Origin: Lachnoclostridium phytofermentans | GTDB lineage: Bacteria > Bacillota > Clostridia > Lachnospirales > Lachnospiraceae | Direction of reading: 5' to 3' | Assembly (NCBI GenBank): GCA_003526525.1 | Contig: DPVV01000425.1 | Location: 1 to 10,214 of the forward strand | Length of the DNA stretch: 10,214 bases | Part shown: piece by piece, positions 1 to 7,031 of the stretch | Layout: each line of letters opens with the position of its first letter | Position numbering within the stretch: the stretch's first letter is position 1 | Notes under the pieces: generated by a model | What the model was told of the DNA's origin: nothing | The model's database searches: none | Seen by the model: the letters and a program-made list of their open reading frames with translations, nothing else | Position numbers and translations under genes: made by a program

Positions 1-2
1 TG

Positions 3-48
3 AAAACCCTAAGTCCTTTGTATGAAATACAAAGGATTTAGGGTTTTT
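3..48 (+). terminator. Rho-independent terminator of an upstream gene outside the window
   Basis: A nearly perfect 21-bp inverted repeat has arms at 3-23 and 27-47, with one G-T wobble (13/37) and a 3-base loop (GAA). It ends in a run of five T (44-48). The opposite strand also ends in T residues, so it could work in both directions. The gene it closes lies to the left of the window. Confidence 0.88.
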
Positions 49-51
49 GTA

Positions 52-79
52 TTGACAATGGAGAAAGTTTATTGATAAA
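52..79 (+). promoter_or_regulatory. Candidate sigma-A promoter for the Nudix gene (distal)
   Basis: A perfect -35 hexamer TTGACA (52-57) is followed after 16 bases by GATAAA (74-79), a 4/6 match to the -10 consensus. It lies just behind the upstream terminator and points at the Nudix gene. The -10 is weak, so this is one of two candidates. Confidence 0.42.
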
Positions 80-110
80 AAGGTGTAATTGGTTTGTTAA
101 GAATAATAAC

Positions 111-139
111 TGGTTAATTTAGGTTACTTACGGTATAAT
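111..139 (+). promoter_or_regulatory. Candidate sigma-A promoter for the Nudix gene (proximal)
   Basis: A perfect -10 hexamer TATAAT sits at 134-139, but the -35 position (TGGTTA, 111-116, 17-base spacer) matches only 3/6. Transcription would begin near 146, inside a small inverted repeat (GTAAAAT 144-150 / ATTTTAC 161-167). Confidence 0.4.
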
Positions 140-235
140 AAAGGTAAAATTTAGCGCGGTATTTTACAATAAATTAATCCTTTATTAAGATAGTTACATA
201 AAGGTGAACATGCATTAGACAGGAAAGGATCTAAG

Positions 236-688
236 ATGAGCAGAAGCGAAAAAGCAGTATTTACAAATATGTGTATGATAACAAACGGTGATAAAATTTT
301 GGTTCAAGACCGCAAGAATAAAGATTGGCCGGGGGTCACATTTCCTGGTGGTCATGTAGAGGAAAATGAATCTTTTGTTAAGTCTGTAATCCGAGAAGTC
401 AAAGAAGAGACAGGGCTTAGTATTAAGAACCCTATTCTATGTGGGATAAAACAATTTCAAACAAAAGATAGAGAGCGATATATAGTTTTATTTTATAAAA
501 CGGACCAGTTTGAAGGAGAATTAAGGTCCTCTGAAGAGGGAGAGGTATTTTTTATACCACGTGCTGACTTAAATAAGTATGTTTTGGCAGAAGATTTTGA
601 GGATATGATTAAGGTATTTGAGTCAGGAGATATGAGTGAATGTTTTTACCATAAATCAGAGGGTGAGTGGATATTGGAGTTATTATAG
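236..688 (+). CDS. Nudix hydrolase, MutT/MutX-type (probable 8-oxo-dGTP diphosphatase)
   Basis: A 150-residue single-domain Nudix hydrolase. The signature GX5EX7REUXEEXGU is complete: G39, E45, R53, E54, E57, E58, G60, L61, so the Mg-binding helix is intact. The N-terminal strand, the FPGGH lead-in and the region RYIVLFYK through a later GELRSSEEGEV resemble the streptococcal MutX branch, whose members remove 8-oxo-dGTP from the nucleotide pool. The substrate is inferred from resemblance only; other nucleoside diphosphate derivatives are possible. The start is supported by AGGAAAGGA (221-229), 6 bases upstream. It seems to be transcribed alone from the promoter region at 52-139, and no clear terminator follows before the next gene. 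A cytosolic housecleaning role is likely. Confidence 0.9.
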   Translation: MSRSEKAVFTNMCMITNGDKILVQDRKNKDWPGVTFPGGHVEENESFVKSVIREVKEETGLSIKNPILCGIKQFQTKDRERYIVLFYKTDQFEGELRSSEEGEVFFIPRADLNKYVLAEDFEDMIKVFESGDMSECFYHKSEGEWILELL

Positions 689-823
689 CCCAAAGTACAT
701 ATTAGAAGACCATTTGTGTTGATTTAACAACGTGATATCTGGTAATAGGAAAAATATTAAGTGATCAAAGGCTGAAAGGTAGCTTGATAATATATATTCG
801 CAATGTGCAGATAGGAGATAACG

Positions 824-1711
824 ATGGAAAATTTAAGAACAGGTGATTCGAATCAGATCACCAGAGATTACTTTGACTCATTGCTAGTTGAGATGAGGCA
901 TATTGACTCAGTAATACCATCCACAACACTGGAGCTTTATGGGGAAAGATTTGATACCCCTATTATGATGGCAGCTTTATCACACTTAAATAAGGTACGA
1001 GAGAACGGTATGGTAGAGATGGCTAAGGGGGCTTATCTTGCAAATGCTGTGAATTGGGCTGGGATGGGAGAAGAAGAGGAACTAGAAGCAATTACGGCGA
1101 CAGGGGCAAGAACAATTAAAATTATAAAACCTTATGCGGATAATCAGATTATTTTTAGAAAAATTGATCATGCAAAAAAGTGTGGTGCATTAGCAGTTGG
1201 AATGGATGTAGATCATGCTTTTTCAGGGAATGGGAAGTATGACAACGTTTTGGGACATCCAATGACTTCAAAATCCTTAGATGAAATTAAAGAGTTTGTA
1301 AAATCAACGGATTTACCATTCATAATAAAAGGTGTTCTTAGTGAGCAGGATACATTAAAATGTCTTGAAGCAGGAGTGAAAGGTATTGTAGTTTCGCACC
1401 ACCATGGAATCATGAATTATGCGATACCACCGCTAAAGATTCTTCCTAGAATTGCTTCCATAGTAAATAAACAAATCCCTATTTTTGTGGATTGTGGAGT
1501 TGCTAGCGGGATGGATGTATTTAAAGCGCTGGCACTCGGTGCTACCGCAGTGTCTGCAGGTAGAATAATAATGGATCCTCTATCAAAAGACGGTGCAAAT
1601 GGTGTAAAGGAAACTATTTTAAGAATGACAGAGGAACTAGCTGGTGTTATGGCTCGGACTTGTTCTTCTGATATTAATCATATTGATTCCTCTGTTATTC
1701 ATGACAAGTAA
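824..1711 (+). CDS. Divergent FMN-dependent alpha-hydroxy-acid dehydrogenase family protein
   Basis: A 295-residue TIM-barrel flavoprotein of the glycolate oxidase / lactate dehydrogenase (LldD) family, shorter than the usual 350-380 residues. Visible landmarks: PSTTLELYG then PIMMA (32-50), K169 in FIIKG (equivalent to the flavin-contacting Lys of glycolate oxidase), H193 in VVSHHHG (equivalent to catalytic His254), DCGVASGMD (223-231), and the phosphate-binding AGR (R247). Two substrate-carboxylate arginines of classical members appear to be missing: the Arg257 position is I196 and the Arg289 position is A227. It may therefore act on something other than a simple 2-hydroxy acid. The start has AGGAG at 813-817, 6 bases upstream. 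It is followed after 60 bases by a sugar-isomerase-like gene, probably in one operon. Fold confidence is high; substrate is unknown. Confidence 0.85.
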   Translation: MENLRTGDSNQITRDYFDSLLVEMRHIDSVIPSTTLELYGERFDTPIMMAALSHLNKVRENGMVEMAKGAYLANAVNWAGMGEEEELEAITATGARTIKIIKPYADNQIIFRKIDHAKKCGALAVGMDVDHAFSGNGKYDNVLGHPMTSKSLDEIKEFVKSTDLPFIIKGVLSEQDTLKCLEAGVKGIVVSHHHGIMNYAIPPLKILPRIASIVNKQIPIFVDCGVASGMDVFKALALGATAVSAGRIIMDPLSKDGANGVKETILRMTEELAGVMARTCSSDINHIDSSVIHDK

Positions 1712-1758
1712 ATTGGCTTAACATCTTATTTGTATCAGGGTTTTTTAAGGAAAAAGGG

Positions 1759-1764
1759 AAGGAG
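1759..1764 (+). promoter_or_regulatory. Ribosome binding site that fixes the isomerase start
   Basis: AAGGAG lies 7 bases before the ATG at 1772. A longer reading from a TTG at 1730 is open in the same frame but has no Shine-Dalgarno sequence in front of it and would translate through this site. The ATG is therefore the better start. Confidence 0.8.
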
Positions 1765-1771
1765 AATTGTT

Positions 1772-2608
1772 ATGAGAATTGGTGGTGGAATAGAGAAACC
1801 GTATTCGAATCCTGAAGAATGGTATCAGCTAGTAAAGGAACTTGGATACCGTGCAGTACTATCACCCATTGATTATAGAGCGAGTCAGGACGAAAAAAGA
1901 GCGTATCTTCAATGTGTCAAAGAGCATGATTTGATTATAGGTGAGGTTGGGGCATGGAAAAATGCAATCGCTTTCAATGAGTTGGAAAGAAAAGAGGCTC
2001 TTACCTTTTGTAAAAATCAATTAGCATTGGCAGATGAACTAGGAGCAAATTGTTGTGTCAATATCTCCGGTAGCCGAGGAGAACTATGGGATGGTTGCTA
2101 TAAGGAAAATTATCAGAGCGATACCTATGCACTAGTAGTGGATAGCATTCGTGAGATTATCGATGCAGTAAAGCCAACAAGAACATTTTATACAATTGAA
2201 CCAATGCCGTGGATGGTTCCAGATTCTCCGGAAGAATATTTGAAGTTAATGAAAGATGTGGATCGTGGGGCATTTGGAGTACATCTTGATTTTGTCAACA
2301 TGATAAACTGTCCAAAGCGTTATGTCTACCATGAAGAATTTATCAAAGAGTGTTTTGAAAAGTTAGGGCCGATGATTAAGAGCATTCATGGAAAGGATGT
2401 ATGGATGGAAAATAAATATACAACCCTTATTCATGAAACCATGCCGGGAAAAGGTATCCTGAATTATCAATTGATTACGCGTTTATGTGAACAATTAGGG
2501 ACAGATACAACACTATTTGTGGAACATCTACCGGATTTTGATAGTTATAAGCAAGCTGCAGGATATGTACGCCAACAAGCGATTTTTGCAGGAGTGTCAC
2601 TACCATAA
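1772..2608 (+). CDS. Sugar phosphate isomerase/epimerase-like TIM-barrel protein
   Basis: A 278-residue protein of the xylose isomerase-like / AP endonuclease 2 TIM-barrel superfamily. The four metal-ligand positions expected of this fold are all visible: E143 (TIEPMPW), D173 (HLDFVNM), H206 (SIHGKD) and E251 (FVEHLPD). The segment ETMPGKGILNY (222-232) matches the PG-G-(I/L) loop common in these enzymes. Members interconvert ketoses and aldoses or epimerise sugars and inositol derivatives with a divalent metal. The exact substrate cannot be told here. The start is the ATG 7 bases after AAGGAG. The gene follows the FMN-family gene by 60 bases with no terminator between, and ends just before a strong terminator, so the pair probably forms an operon. 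Confidence 0.85.
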   Translation: MRIGGGIEKPYSNPEEWYQLVKELGYRAVLSPIDYRASQDEKRAYLQCVKEHDLIIGEVGAWKNAIAFNELERKEALTFCKNQLALADELGANCCVNISGSRGELWDGCYKENYQSDTYALVVDSIREIIDAVKPTRTFYTIEPMPWMVPDSPEEYLKLMKDVDRGAFGVHLDFVNMINCPKRYVYHEEFIKECFEKLGPMIKSIHGKDVWMENKYTTLIHETMPGKGILNYQLITRLCEQLGTDTTLFVEHLPDFDSYKQAAGYVRQQAIFAGVSLP

Positions 2609-2620
2609 AGAATGAAAGTT

Positions 2621-2664
2621 AAAAAGAGAAGACATGGATAGATAACCCGTGTCTTCTTTTTTTT
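2621..2664. terminator. Bidirectional Rho-independent terminator between convergent genes
   Basis: Arms GAAGACATGG (2628-2637) and CCGTGTCTTC (2647-2656) form a 10-bp stem with one wobble and a 9-base loop. They are flanked by an A run (2621-2625) and a run of eight T (2657-2664). It closes the isomerase operon and, on the other strand, can end the LtaS-like gene whose stop codon is at 2703. Confidence 0.9.
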
Positions 2665-2702
2665 GTTCTATTTAATTTTTAAGAGAGCCTATATGCCGTA
2701 TA

Positions 2703-4853
2703 TTAAGGTATTACATATGGATCAGTTGAACTAAGTGGTACATTATCATTACCACTTTGTATTACTGTAACAATGTCTCCAGATTTCAGCTCATCTATTG
2801 GAGCACTTAACATGGAACGATTGATAAATTTAGTATCATATATTTTATCATTTACTGAGATTTTACTAAAGGGAGTGAAATTACTACCTGTTACGATTAT
2901 TCTCGCGCTAACATCCTCCTCAGCTGCTTCACCTTCCGGTGGAGCTGGAACAAAGTGCGCTTCCGAAATTTTGATTGGAACAGTGCCCATTTTCAGCTCA
3001 GTTTTCGTATACGGATTTACCCCATTAAAGCAATCTAAGTCACCATATAACATATCATATTCGAGAACCTTTAACTCATCTAAATAAATATCGGAGTCTT
3101 TTTGTGTTTGATGAAGCTTTGTAATCAATCCATTATGAATGTCAAGGCGATCAAGAACATGTGCGGATAATTGGTAAGCCTCTAAATCCTCATTCTGTTT
3201 TGTCATACCAAAGTTATCCCATATAATATATTCAGTCTGGAATAAGGAACCATTCGATAAATCAGTTTCTCCAAGCTGAAAGCCTGGCAAATGATCACCA
3301 TACATAATAAGTATTGTTTCTTCTTTTCGGTTTGATAAGGCTTCAATTAATTGACCTATAAACTCATCCATCTCTTTGATTTGATTTGAATAATAAAGAA
3401 GCGGATAATATAAACTATCAGAAAGATCTTCACTTAATGTTAAATCTATCCGTGGATTTTCAATAAGTTCACTGTTAGGGTAGCTTCCATGTCCTTGAAC
3501 TGAGATACCATAAATCAAGTCTTGATTCTTAGTTGTATTTAGTATCTGTAAGATTTCCGGCGTAAGTACCTTATCTTTTGCCCAGTTATTTGGATTACGT
3601 TCAATATCTTGCATGTATTCAATCGAAGTAAAAGTGTCAAAACCTAACTGTGAAAATACAGAAACACGATCGTAAAAGGTACCAACATTATTGTGGATCG
3701 CATGGGTAGCATATCCGAGTGATTTTAAATTATAGGAAATACTTTCACAAGAAGTCTTTTGTAAAATTGTTTTATACGGATATTCACCAGGTCCAAAGAA
3801 ATCCAGGTTCATCCCAGTGATAACTTCAAATTCAGTATTCGCTGTTCCTGCACCCACACTTGGAACACTTAAATACCCACTGGAAAACTTCTCTTTTAGT
3901 GCTCTGAAATTAGGTATAGGGTCCTCGGTGAAGGTAACTCCTTTGATATGTGTTGGATCAAAGAAAGATTCCAATTGTAAATAAATAATATTAGGTGTCT
4001 CTTTCGATGCTACCGTATCAGAGGTTGATGCAGAAATGTCGACCGGTGGTGTTGGAGTCAAGGTCGGAATCGGTGTAGGTGTCTCTGATGGAGCTGGAAC
4101 TTCAGTAGGTAAAATATCGGAAGAACTAACTACCTTACCTTGTTCCACTCCTTCTACTATTGTATTTACAACATCTGTAGTGTAAATATTAGGTTTATTA
4201 ATACCGGTATTAATAACGCTATTAACAAAGCAATAAGGAAGACCGTATTGATGGTATGCGTTTGCAAGGTTACCGAAATTTGCAGCCAATACATTGGTTC
4301 TTAGCCCAAGGTTTGTTAAAAGAGCTGAAGAAATTAAAGTAGTAGCAAAGAAGATTGTTATTTTTAACAGTGGTAAGCGGGTATCATAACGCTTCGCTTT
4401 TTTCCATACGATAACACACGAAAAAACGGTAAGTGCGAGTCCAATAGCAATTAACACCAGATGAAACCACTTCAAATAATACTGCCAAATCTGAATAGCA
4501 GATTTCATTAAAGTAATGTCAACAGCGGTAAATGGTGTTGTTCTAAAGCGTAAAAGAATAAAGTCAGTAACACCAATGGCAACCCAGCCAAGAGAAACCA
4601 AATAGTAAACAAACCATCTTCTCTTAAAGAATAAGGCAATGGATAGCGTTGCTAAGATAATAATAGTATTATATACAAATACGAGTGGATTCGTAAATAA
4701 GTAAGCTATGGCTTTCAACACAGAGCGGCGCGACATAATTTCAACAAAGATGTTGAGGGCTAGGGCTAAAAGCACACACTGTAAAAATGGTTTCTTACAC
4801 TTAGTCTTTACTGAGTCCAATAGGGATTTCGCTTTCTGTGGTATGAGTTTCAT
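2703..4853 (-). CDS. LtaS-like membrane phosphoglycerol transferase (sulfatase family) with Pro/Thr linker and C-terminal Ig-like domain
   Basis: A 716-residue polytopic protein of the lipoteichoic acid synthase group. Residues 22-183 hold about five hydrophobic helices, followed by an outer segment, a Pro/Thr-rich linker (about 249-270), the sulfatase-type catalytic domain (about 286-600) and a C-terminal beta domain (about 622-716). Expected catalytic and metal residues are visible: E295 (QLESFFD), T337 nucleophile (GAGTANTEFE), R396 (FYDR), H454 (QGHGSYP), D520 and H521 (YGDHLPG). S. aureus LtaS moves glycerol phosphate from phosphatidylglycerol onto a growing polymer outside the membrane; the same type of chemistry is inferred here, but the acceptor is unknown. 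The C-terminal part (VTGSNFTPFSKISVN and following) looks like an IPT/TIG Ig-like fold and is not in classical LtaS. The start has TGGAGG (complement of 4861-4866), 7 bases upstream. No confident promoter was found. Confidence 0.9.
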   Translation of the reverse strand: MKLIPQKAKSLLDSVKTKCKKPFLQCVLLALALNIFVEIMSRRSVLKAIAYLFTNPLVFVYNTIIILATLSIALFFKRRWFVYYLVSLGWVAIGVTDFILLRFRTTPFTAVDITLMKSAIQIWQYYLKWFHLVLIAIGLALTVFSCVIVWKKAKRYDTRLPLLKITIFFATTLISSALLTNLGLRTNVLAANFGNLANAYHQYGLPYCFVNSVINTGINKPNIYTTDVVNTIVEGVEQGKVVSSSDILPTEVPAPSETPTPIPTLTPTPPVDISASTSDTVASKETPNIIYLQLESFFDPTHIKGVTFTEDPIPNFRALKEKFSSGYLSVPSVGAGTANTEFEVITGMNLDFFGPGEYPYKTILQKTSCESISYNLKSLGYATHAIHNNVGTFYDRVSVFSQLGFDTFTSIEYMQDIERNPNNWAKDKVLTPEILQILNTTKNQDLIYGISVQGHGSYPNSELIENPRIDLTLSEDLSDSLYYPLLYYSNQIKEMDEFIGQLIEALSNRKEETILIMYGDHLPGFQLGETDLSNGSLFQTEYIIWDNFGMTKQNEDLEAYQLSAHVLDRLDIHNGLITKLHQTQKDSDIYLDELKVLEYDMLYGDLDCFNGVNPYTKTELKMGTVPIKISEAHFVPAPPEGEAAEEDVSARIIVTGSNFTPFSKISVNDKIYDTKFINRSMLSAPIDELKSGDIVTVIQSGNDNVPLSSTDPYVIP

Positions 4854-5014
4854 ATACTTGCCTCCAAGTAGTCGATGTAAGAGTTATTAGTGTCGATTAT
4901 CAATGTAATGTTCTCAATTGGATAATTTTTTAATGCTAGGAAATGATTGTAAAAAATATCCTATCTTTTTATGCTACAACAGTTTATCATATTCTGAAAA
5001 AAAAGCAATAGCGC

Positions 5015-5028
5015 AATTCTTAAGAATT
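5015..5028. repeat. 14-bp perfect palindrome AATTCTTAAGAATT
   Basis: The sequence equals its own reverse complement over 14 bases with no spacer. As RNA it would give only a 5-bp AU-rich stem, so a DNA-binding site is more plausible than a terminator, although a T run follows. No regulator is recognised. Confidence 0.5.
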
Positions 5029-5093
5029 TTTAAGTAATTATAACGAATTATAGGACATTTTCACAATGGATTAAAAAAGATGAATATCCTACT

Positions 5094-5129
5094 GAAATCT
5101 GATTTCAAAAAGAGAAATCTTCTTTCAAA
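5094..5129. repeat. Direct repeat, two 16-bp copies at 20-bp period
   Basis: Copies at 5094-5109 and 5114-5129 begin GAAATCT and end TTTCAAA, differing at only two central bases (14/16 identical). The first copy also contains GAAAT-CTG-ATTTC, a short inverted repeat. The spacing of about two helical turns suits two factors on one DNA face, but this is only suggestive. Confidence 0.45.
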
Positions 5130-5188
5130 GAAAACTATGAAGTAAAAGATTATTCGAATAAAAGTAAAATAAGTTACATACCAACAGA

Positions 5189-5229
5189 AAATTTATATAA
5201 ATTTAATGTTTTATAAATAATATTTATAA
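5189..5229. repeat. Two adjacent AT-only palindromes
   Basis: AAATTTATATAAATTT (5189-5204) is a perfect 16-bp palindrome. TTATAAATA (5211-5219) and TATTTATAA (5221-5229) form a second perfect palindrome with 9-bp arms around one base. Their centres are about 23.5 bp apart. They lie upstream of both truA-facing promoters. AT-rich DNA makes such palindromes easier by chance. Confidence 0.5.
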
Positions 5230-5268
5230 TTCATTAAGAAAAATATTTAAAAAAACTTTGGTGACATA

Positions 5269-5297
5269 TTGAAGAAATGGTTTCTTTTTCATATAAT
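5269..5297 (+). promoter_or_regulatory. Sigma-A-type promoter facing truA (distal), overlapped by an inverted repeat
   Basis: TTGAAG (5269-5274), a 17-base spacer and a perfect TATAAT (5292-5297). An inverted repeat AATGGTTT (5276-5283) / AAACCATT (5302-5309) brackets the -10 element. This arrangement could be an operator. The predicted start is about 145 bases before the truA start codon. Confidence 0.55.
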
Positions 5298-5355
5298 AGA
5301 AAAACCATTATAAAATAAAGTAACTACACTAATTTGGTAGACAAACATTTTTTAC

Positions 5356-5384
5356 TTGAAATAATTAGAAAAAGGTTGTAAAAT
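5356..5384 (+). promoter_or_regulatory. Sigma-A-type promoter facing truA (proximal)
   Basis: TTGAAA (5356-5361), exactly 17 bases, then TAAAAT (5379-5384), the latter 5/6 to consensus. Transcription would begin near 5391, leaving a leader of about 58 bases. Its position makes it the best candidate for the main truA promoter. Confidence 0.6.
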
Positions 5385-5448
5385 CTTAACTTAGTGTGGG
5401 TGCTAATAATTTAACGCTAAGGGTATATCAGTTTGAGGGAGAGCAAAG

Positions 5449-6243
5449 ATGCCTGGTGAAATGGATAGAAAGCGAAACATAAAATTAATCATAAGCTACG
5501 ATGGGACAAATTATAGTGGTTGGCAGAGAATTCCTAAAGCAGCAAATGTTGATCATTCCATTCAAGGGTTACTAGAAGAATTGTTATCTGGGGTTTTGCT
5601 AGAACCAATTAAGCTGATTGGCTCAGGCCGCACAGATGCAGGGGTGCATGCTCTTGGACAGGTGGCAAATTTTTATTCGCGCTCCAATCTCGACGTAAAT
5701 ATTATAAGACAAAAGATAAACCAAGTTCTTCCGGAGGATATTAAGATACTACAAGCGAACGAAGTGGACTTAAATTTTCATTCTCGCTTTGATGCGGTAG
5801 AGAAAATCTATCAGTATATCATAGATACCAGAGAACGAGAAAACGTATTTTTTCGTAAATATTCATATGCTTGTGGTAAAGCTTTGAATATAGAAGCAAT
5901 GAGGCAAGCAGCAAAACTACTCATTGGTACGATGGATTATAAGAGCTTCTGTACAGATCGTAGGGATGGCAAGTCGACTATCCGAACGATATCTGAAATA
6001 ACGATAGAAGAACTACGACAGAATAGAAATCAACAGGGTATTATTTTTACGTTTCGTGGCAATGGTTTTTTGCATCACATGATACGTATTATTTCTGGAA
6101 CACTGTTGGAGGTTGGGACACAAGAGAGAAGTGTGGAAAGTGTTAGACAGGCTATTTTGGGGAAAAAGAGAGAATATGCCGGACTAACACTGTATCCGCA
6201 GGGATTATTTTTAAAACAAGTCATCTATGAAAAAAATAGTTAG
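5449..6243 (+). CDS. truA: tRNA pseudouridine(38-40) synthase TruA
   Basis: A 264-residue TruA-family enzyme, close to the usual family length. It converts uridines 38-40 of the tRNA anticodon stem-loop to pseudouridine in the cytosol. The catalytic aspartate is D63 in GSGRTDAGVHALGQ. Other family landmarks are YDGTNYSGWQ near the N-terminus (17-26) and FRGNGFLHHMIR (202-213) in the second half. A short extra segment follows GWQR (about 28-36) before the conserved IQG. The start has a GAGGGAGAG stretch (5435-5443) before it; an in-frame ATG four codons later lacks as good a site. It stands alone rather than beside the ribosomal protein and ECF transporter genes where truA is often found. Many clostridia have a second copy, so this could be a paralogue. 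Confidence 0.93.
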   Translation: MPGEMDRKRNIKLIISYDGTNYSGWQRIPKAANVDHSIQGLLEELLSGVLLEPIKLIGSGRTDAGVHALGQVANFYSRSNLDVNIIRQKINQVLPEDIKILQANEVDLNFHSRFDAVEKIYQYIIDTRERENVFFRKYSYACGKALNIEAMRQAAKLLIGTMDYKSFCTDRRDGKSTIRTISEITIEELRQNRNQQGIIFTFRGNGFLHHMIRIISGTLLEVGTQERSVESVRQAILGKKREYAGLTLYPQGLFLKQVIYEKNS

Positions 6244-6280
6244 TACTTAGGTTAACATAATGGTGCGAGGGTGATTAAAT

Positions 6281-6330
6281 AATGATGGGTTGCAACTATA
6301 GACAAAAGATGCCATCATTTTAAATATTTT
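6281..6330 (+). terminator. Possible weak terminator after truA
   Basis: AATGATGG (6281-6288) and CCATCATT (6312-6319) are perfectly complementary and are followed by an interrupted T-rich tail. The loop is 23 bases, long for an intrinsic terminator, so this is tentative. Confidence 0.35.
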
Positions 6331-6447
6331 ATGAGAAATAGGTTCTTATAATAGGTATAAATTCCTTGAATTTACAAACAATATAGTCATAGCAATATTT
6401 AAGTGACAAGCATCTTAGATTGAGAAGTAAATGGAGGAATATGCTAC

Positions 6448-6993
6448 ATGAAAGCAACAGGTATCGTACGACGCATAGATGACTTAGGAAGAGTGGTTAT
6501 CCCAAAGGAAATTAGAAGAACTTTACGTATTCGCGAAGGGGATCCATTAGAAATTTTTACCGACCGTGAAGGAGAAATTATTTTAAAGAAATACTCTCCA
6601 ATCGGTGAGTTGGGACAGTTTGCAAAACAATATGCGGATTCTATCGGTCATACGACTGGTCATATTGTTGCTATTACAGATAAGGATCAGTTTATCGCAA
6701 TTGCTGGTTCCTCTAAAAAGGATTGGGTTACAAAACCAATCAGTAAAGAACTTGAGGCATTAATTAACGACCGTGAAACGGTAACTGCAGCGAAAGAAGA
6801 AAAAGGATTTATCCGTGTTTGCTCTGATGATGAAGATATTGCCTATGAAGTTATTGCACCGATTATTTGTGAAGGTGATGCTATTGGAGCAGTATTAATT
6901 CTTACAAGAGATGCAAAGACTAAGCTTGGCGAAGTTGAGAATAAACTAGCTGCTACTGCAGCTGCATTCCTTGGAAGACAGATGGAGAACTAA
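6448..6993 (+). CDS. spoVT: Stage V sporulation protein T (SpoVT)
   Basis: A 181-residue transcription regulator of the usual SpoVT length. Residues 1-50 are an AbrB-type swapped-hairpin DNA-binding domain with GIVRRIDDLGRVVIPKE then RRTLRI and LEIF; residues about 55-178 are the GAF-like sensor domain (IAIAGSSKKDWV through GAVLIL). In Bacillus, SpoVT acts in the forespore and adjusts sigma-G-dependent genes during spore maturation; the same role is inferred here and marks the organism as a spore former. The ribosome binding site is GGAGG (6433-6437), 10 bases upstream. A TATAAT at 6347-6352 could be a -10 element but lacks a good -35, and I could not find a convincing sigma-G promoter. A strong terminator follows, so it is probably a single-gene unit. 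Confidence 0.95.
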   Translation: MKATGIVRRIDDLGRVVIPKEIRRTLRIREGDPLEIFTDREGEIILKKYSPIGELGQFAKQYADSIGHTTGHIVAITDKDQFIAIAGSSKKDWVTKPISKELEALINDRETVTAAKEEKGFIRVCSDDEDIAYEVIAPIICEGDAIGAVLILTRDAKTKLGEVENKLAATAAAFLGRQMEN

Positions 6994-7031
6994 TCTCTTA
7001 GGGAAAATAAAATAAGACAGGTTAGACATAT

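Larger units (their letters stand above)
4854..5448. other. AT-rich divergent intergenic region without a gene
   Basis: About 595 bases between the start codons of the LtaS-like gene and truA. No coding region with a ribosome binding site was seen on either strand. It contains three perfect palindromes (5015-5028, 5189-5204, 5211-5229), a direct repeat with 20-bp period (5094-5129), and two well-formed promoters facing truA. It probably carries the regulatory DNA of one or both flanking genes. Confidence 0.7.

Noticed and set aside
1213..1413. 66-codon open frame on the minus strand
   Set aside because: It lies wholly inside the FMN-family gene, has no family resemblance, and is a shadow frame.
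1730..1771. N-terminal extension of the isomerase-like protein from a TTG codon
   Set aside because: No ribosome binding site precedes it, and a strong AAGGAG lies inside it, correctly spaced for the ATG at 1772.
2773..3087. 104-codon open frame on the plus strand
   Set aside because: It is antisense to the C-terminal part of the LtaS-like gene, which has clear protein-level motifs.
4708..4890. 60-codon open frame on the plus strand overlapping the start of the LtaS-like gene
   Set aside because: No supporting ribosome binding site or recognisable protein; antisense shadow.
6361..6447. Sigma-G promoter before spoVT
   Set aside because: CATAGCA (6388-6394) and CATCTTA (6411-6417) resemble the sigma-G -10, but no matching -35 element stands at the proper spacing.
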